DNA of 9,345 nt from an uncultured Lachnospiraceae bacterium. Its GTDB lineage: Bacteria; Bacillota; Clostridia; Lachnospirales; Lachnospiraceae. Below the pieces are notes generated by a model that worked only from the letters and a program-made list of their open reading frames with translations, was not told the origin of the DNA and made no database searches. The position numbers and the translations under genes were made by a program. Position 1 is the stretch's first letter. The number at the start of each line of letters is the position of its first letter. This document shows positions 6,756 through 9,345 of the stretch, in pieces. The stretch is taken from NCBI GenBank assembly GCA_902797475.1, contig CADBTG010000101.1, forward strand, positions 1-9,345, written 5' to 3'.

Positions 6756-8588
6756 ATGAAATTCTGTAATCAATGCGGAGCACAGCTTGAAGACGACATG
6801 CTGTTTTGCAATATGTGCGGCGCAAAGCAGGAAGCAGCACCTGCCGCGCCTGAAGCAGCTCCCGCTCCCGAGCCGGTTGTTCCCGCTCCCGAGCTGGTTG
6901 CTCCGGAGGCAATACCGGCCATTGAGCCGGCATCCGGAGTTCTCTATCAGGCAACGCCTGCTTATACGCCCGAGGTTGCTCCCGCAGCCGGACTGGCACA
7001 GCCCGAGGCTCCGAAGAAGAAGTCCAAACTCGGACTGATCATCGGCATCATCGCCGCCGTTCTTGTTTTGGCAGGCGGCGCAATTGCAGGTTTCCTGATT
7101 TACAAAAACTCGAAGAAGGAAACGATCGAGGCGTCACAGCTTGTAAAGGTCATCGGCTACGGTCCGAACGGCCACGGCAGCATTGCCGTTGTTCTTGCCA
7201 ATAAGAGCGACATGATGGAATTGATGGAATATGACGATGACGAGAATCCTTATCCGGGTCTGTGGCTCTATCTTTACGAGCAGATTGAGGACGACGATGA
7301 GAATTATCCCGCCGGCGTGACAAGCTGGGTTGAGGAGCAGGTTAGTCCTTATTTTCAGGGAAGCAAAGCCTATAAGAACCTGAGCGACGATCAGATCAGC
7401 GATGCCAAGAGCGCTTTGAAGAAGCTGAAGATCAGCATCGAAGACGAAGGAAAAGGAGACGGAAACTACAGCGTAGGCGACACCATCACGATTAAGGTTA
7501 AGGGTGACGAGGATACTCTTAAGAAGCATCATGTCGTACTGAAAAATGCGACGTTCGAGTACACCTTTACCGAAAACGATTTCGCGGAATGCACGCCGGT
7601 TGACCCGTTTAAGGGCTTTGAATTCACGTGCGAAGGCTATAACGGAAGCGGACAGATTACGTTCTCTTACGATAACGTTGACCCGGTTGCAAAGGACCTG
7701 TTCATGTATTCTCCGAACTACGACGAGCTTTATGCAGCTAAGAGCAACGGCGACAAGGTTACCATTACCGCTTCGACCTGGGGCGATCTTTCCAAAGGTT
7801 ATCTGAAGCGCGACGGCAAATACTATTCCGTTAAAGAAAGCGATTTGACGAAGGTCTTCGAAGTCAGCGGTCTTGAGGAACTTAAGGAGATTGATCTCTT
7901 TGAGGGAATTGCCTTCAAGTATACCGGACGCGCGCCGAAGCTTTCCGTAATGATTGACAAGTCCGGCATGGACGAGCTTCTTCAGAATAATGTTACCTAT
8001 CGTCTTGACAAGACCAGCGGTCTCGCAATCGGCGACACAATCACCGTAACGGCAACGATTTATTCGGACAGAAGACTCAACGAGGCCGGTTATACGTACG
8101 ACAAGGAGAAGATGACGTACGAGTTTAAGATTCCGGAAACCGCGCCGCATGTCTTCGAGAAGGATGACGAAGTCCTGAAGACGACCGATCCCGAGAAGAT
8201 TTTCCTGCTTGAGGAGAAGTTTAAGGCAGCTGTCGGCGGAACGCAGTTCATCCCCGGCCTTCAGGCTCCCGGAACCATTGTGGAACTGGTTTCTCTTAAA
8301 TACGACAAGGCATATTTCTTCGTACAGCCTAAGGATAACGTAATTAACAACGAACTTTGGCAGCTTGCGGAAGCCGAATTCAAGTTCAATATCGGCGGCA
8401 CGGAGCAGGTTCAGACCGTTTACTTCACCTGTCAGTTTGATGGCATTTTCCTTGATGACAACGGAAACATTGCAAACTCGAACGGTCAGTTCACAATCAA
8501 TTACTATGCAACCGAAAAGGATAAGGCACTGAGCCAGGCCGATGCGATTGCGGCGCTTGAGAACGTAACGAAGTATGAGCTTCGGTAA
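6756..8588 (+). CDS. Zinc-ribbon, single-pass membrane protein with extracellular repeat domains
   Basis: The product has 610 residues. Residues 1-22 form a zinc ribbon with two CxxC knuckles (C4, C7, C18, C21). Residues about 26-86 are a Pro/Ala/Glu-rich linker. A lysine cluster (87-91) precedes one membrane helix at about 92-116, followed by KNSKKE. This places the ribbon inside and the C-terminal ~490 residues outside the cell. The outer part contains three related units, each a G-rich strand block followed by a GDTITI-type block: about 132-271 (GYGPNGHGSIAVV ... VGDTITIKV), 285-370 (CEGYNGSGQITFSYDN ... NGDKVTITA) and 382-460 (KYTGRAPKLSVMIDKSG ... IGDTITVTA). Unit one carries an acidic insertion (about 157-182, rich in Asp and Glu). 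Residues about 465-610 form a separate C-terminal domain I do not recognise. This architecture is common in Firmicutes but lacks a proven function; an envelope sensor or receptor role is only a guess. It appears to be transcribed alone. Confidence 0.82.
   Translation: MKFCNQCGAQLEDDMLFCNMCGAKQEAAPAAPEAAPAPEPVVPAPELVAPEAIPAIEPASGVLYQATPAYTPEVAPAAGLAQPEAPKKKSKLGLIIGIIAAVLVLAGGAIAGFLIYKNSKKETIEASQLVKVIGYGPNGHGSIAVVLANKSDMMELMEYDDDENPYPGLWLYLYEQIEDDDENYPAGVTSWVEEQVSPYFQGSKAYKNLSDDQISDAKSALKKLKISIEDEGKGDGNYSVGDTITIKVKGDEDTLKKHHVVLKNATFEYTFTENDFAECTPVDPFKGFEFTCEGYNGSGQITFSYDNVDPVAKDLFMYSPNYDELYAAKSNGDKVTITASTWGDLSKGYLKRDGKYYSVKESDLTKVFEVSGLEELKEIDLFEGIAFKYTGRAPKLSVMIDKSGMDELLQNNVTYRLDKTSGLAIGDTITVTATIYSDRRLNEAGYTYDKEKMTYEFKIPETAPHVFEKDDEVLKTTDPEKIFLLEEKFKAAVGGTQFIPGLQAPGTIVELVSLKYDKAYFFVQPKDNVINNELWQLAEAEFKFNIGGTEQVQTVYFTCQFDGIFLDDNGNIANSNGQFTINYYATEKDKALSQADAIAALENVTKYELR
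6861..6902 (+). repeat. Two-copy 21-base tandem repeat in the Pro/Ala linker
   Basis: Two adjacent 21-base units (6861-6881 and 6882-6902) differ at two positions. They encode PAPEPVV and PAPELVA, residues 36-49 of the zinc-ribbon protein. The repeat keeps the reading frame and could let the linker vary in length between strains. Confidence 0.8.
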
Positions 8589-8618
8589 AGCATAAGAAAG
8601 ACACACATTTTTCATCGG

Positions 8619-8646
8619 CGAGGGGAGTTTTTTTAGACTCCCCTCG
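8619..8646 (+). terminator. Perfect 10-bp hairpin after the zinc-ribbon gene, probable terminator
   Basis: CGAGGGGAGT (8619-8628) pairs perfectly with ACTCCCCTCG (8637-8646) around the loop TTTTTTAG. Further T-G and T-A pairs could shrink the loop to TTTT. It lies 30 bases after the stop codon. The usual run of T immediately after the stem is missing: the next bases are the -35 box of the following promoter. It may therefore be an inefficient terminator or a 3'-end stabiliser. Confidence 0.6.
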
Positions 8647-8675
8647 TTGACATATAAGCCCGAAATAGGTATAAT
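8647..8675 (+). promoter_or_regulatory. Fully consensus sigma-A promoter for the isomerase-like gene
   Basis: TTGACA (8647-8652) and TATAAT (8670-8675) both match consensus perfectly, with the optimal 17-base spacer. Transcription should start near 8682, leaving about 47 bases before ATG 8729. The leader holds a small hairpin (TGGG 8686-8689 with CCCA 8695-8698). The -35 box touches the preceding hairpin with no gap. Confidence 0.92.
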
Positions 8676-8728
8676 GAAATTTGCATGGGTGAAGCCCAAA
8701 AACTATAGTGAAAGGTATGGTACACACA

Positions 8729-9345
8729 ATGACGAAAAGCAATATTCCTGTTGTAAAACTCGGTATTATTGCCGTAAGCCGTGACTGTTTCCCGATCGTT
8801 CTTTCCGAGAAGCGTCGCGCTGCTATCAAGGCTGCTTACAAGGGTGACCTCTATGAGTGTCCCGTAACGGTTGAGAACGAGCTTGATATGCTCAAGGCCG
8901 TAGATGATGTTAACAAGGCAGAGTGCAACGCACTCGTAGTATTCCTCGGAAACTTCGGTCCCGAGACTCCCGAGACCCTGATCGCGAAGAACTTTGACGG
9001 TCCTGTTATGTTCGTAGCAGCTGCCGAGGGTGACGGCGATATGATCAACGGCCGCGGCGATGCTTACTGCGGCATGCTGAACTGCTCCTACAACCTGGGT
9101 ATGCGTCACCTGCAGGGCTACATTCCCGAGTATCCCGTGGGCACCGCGGGCGACATCGCCAAGATGATTTGCGACTTCGTGCCCGTGGCCCGCGCCATCA
9201 TCGGCGTCAAGAACCTGAAAATCATCACCTTCGGGCCCCGTCCCCAGGACTTCTTCGCCTGCGACGCTCCCATCAAGGGCCTGTACGAGCTGGGCGTGGA
9301 AATCGAAGAAAACAGCGAGCTCGACTTGCTGGTCAGCTACAAGGC
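8729..9345 (+). CDS. L-fucose/L-arabinose isomerase-like protein, 5' part
   Basis: The frame stays open to the end of the window, giving 205 residues of an incomplete protein. The sequence (VSRDCFPIVLSEKR at 16-29, NALVVFLGNFGPETPETL at 67-84, GRGDAYCGMLNCSYNLG at 108-124, YIPEYPVGTAGDIA at 131-144, FGPRPQDFFACDAPIKGLYE at 168-187) fits the L-fucose isomerase-like family of Firmicutes as I remember it. Family members interconvert aldose and ketose sugars. The substrate of this branch is not established, so no symbol is given, and the C-terminal active-site half is outside the window. ATG 8729 is chosen with caution: AAAGG (8711-8715) is 13 bases before it, while ATG 8717 is in frame but only one base from that motif. 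The perfect promoter and the early preference for GTT/GTA and CTC suggest high expression. Codon choice changes sharply between 9017 and 9136. Confidence 0.85.
   Translation, partial: MTKSNIPVVKLGIIAVSRDCFPIVLSEKRRAAIKAAYKGDLYECPVTVENELDMLKAVDDVNKAECNALVVFLGNFGPETPETLIAKNFDGPVMFVAAAEGDGDMINGRGDAYCGMLNCSYNLGMRHLQGYIPEYPVGTAGDIAKMICDFVPVARAIIGVKNLKIITFGPRPQDFFACDAPIKGLYELGVEIEENSELDLLVSYK
9017..9136 (+). other. Codon-usage and GC breakpoint inside the isomerase-like gene
   Basis: Up to residue 96 all 12 valine codons are GTT or GTA; from residue 137 all 6 are GTG or GTC. Leucine moves from mainly CTC/CTT to mainly CTG. By hand count GC is about 49% in 8731-8960 and about 61% in 9121-9345. The frame and the protein family continue across the change, so this is either a mosaic gene or a join made during assembly. 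Confidence 0.7.

Noticed and set aside
6540..6773. Small minus-strand frame ending in an ATGA overlap with the ATG at 6543
   Set aside because: Its start lies antisense within the zinc-ribbon gene and it has no promoter or ribosome-binding site of its own. The overlap with ATG 6543 appears accidental.
7134..8699. Long minus-strand open frame (521 codons) opposite the zinc-ribbon gene
   Set aside because: It mirrors a real gene whose domains, ribosome-binding site and promoter are clear. Its translation is Arg/Leu/Val-rich with no recognisable family and no convincing start signal.

Overview
The window looks like a chromosomal segment of a Gram-positive anaerobe of the Clostridia, most likely Lachnospiraceae-like. 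This rests on strong GGAGG ribosome-binding sites, compact sigma-A promoters (TTGACA / TAAAAT / TATAAT), a single-step meso-diaminopimelate dehydrogenase, a YwaF-type membrane protein and a zinc-ribbon/transmembrane/repeat protein of a kind common in Firmicutes. The placement is inference; no rRNA or other marker gene is present. No CRISPR array, insertion sequence, tRNA, prophage gene or attachment site was seen. Coding density is high, and the longest gene-free stretch is about 230 bases.

Layout. (1) Positions 1-4248 (+) hold an apparent operon: the 3' end of an RsmJ-like 16S rRNA methyltransferase, a 993-residue GH115 alpha-glucuronidase without a signal peptide, and a YwaF/TIGR02206-like membrane protein whose ATG overlaps the glucuronidase stop by one base. 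(2) Positions 4256-5316 (+) hold a near-consensus promoter and ddh, a single-gene unit making meso-diaminopimelate for peptidoglycan and lysine. (3) Positions 5317-6525 (-) hold a dGTPase-like HD phosphohydrolase that converges on ddh with no base between the two stop codons. (4) Positions 6526-6755 are a divergent promoter region with two small hairpins in the rightward leader. (5) Positions 6756-8588 (+) encode a 610-residue protein with an N-terminal zinc ribbon, a Pro/Ala linker, one membrane helix and a large acidic repeat domain predicted outside the cell. (6) Positions 8619-8675 hold a perfect 10-bp hairpin directly abutting a fully consensus promoter. (7) Positions 8729-9345 (+) are the 5' part of a highly expressed-looking L-fucose/L-arabinose isomerase-like gene that runs off the window.

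The genes are mostly housekeeping (rRNA modification, cell-wall precursor, nucleotide pool) mixed with plant-glycan and sugar metabolism: removal of glucuronic acid from imported xylan fragments, and a sugar isomerase-like enzyme. I see no clearly new multi-gene system. The points most worth a second look are the abrupt codon switch inside the isomerase gene (all 12 Val codons GTT/GTA before, all 6 GTG/GTC after), the perfect promoter fused to a hairpin, the uncharacterised zinc-ribbon receptor-like protein with its structured leader, and the start-codon/promoter arrangement of the HD hydrolase.
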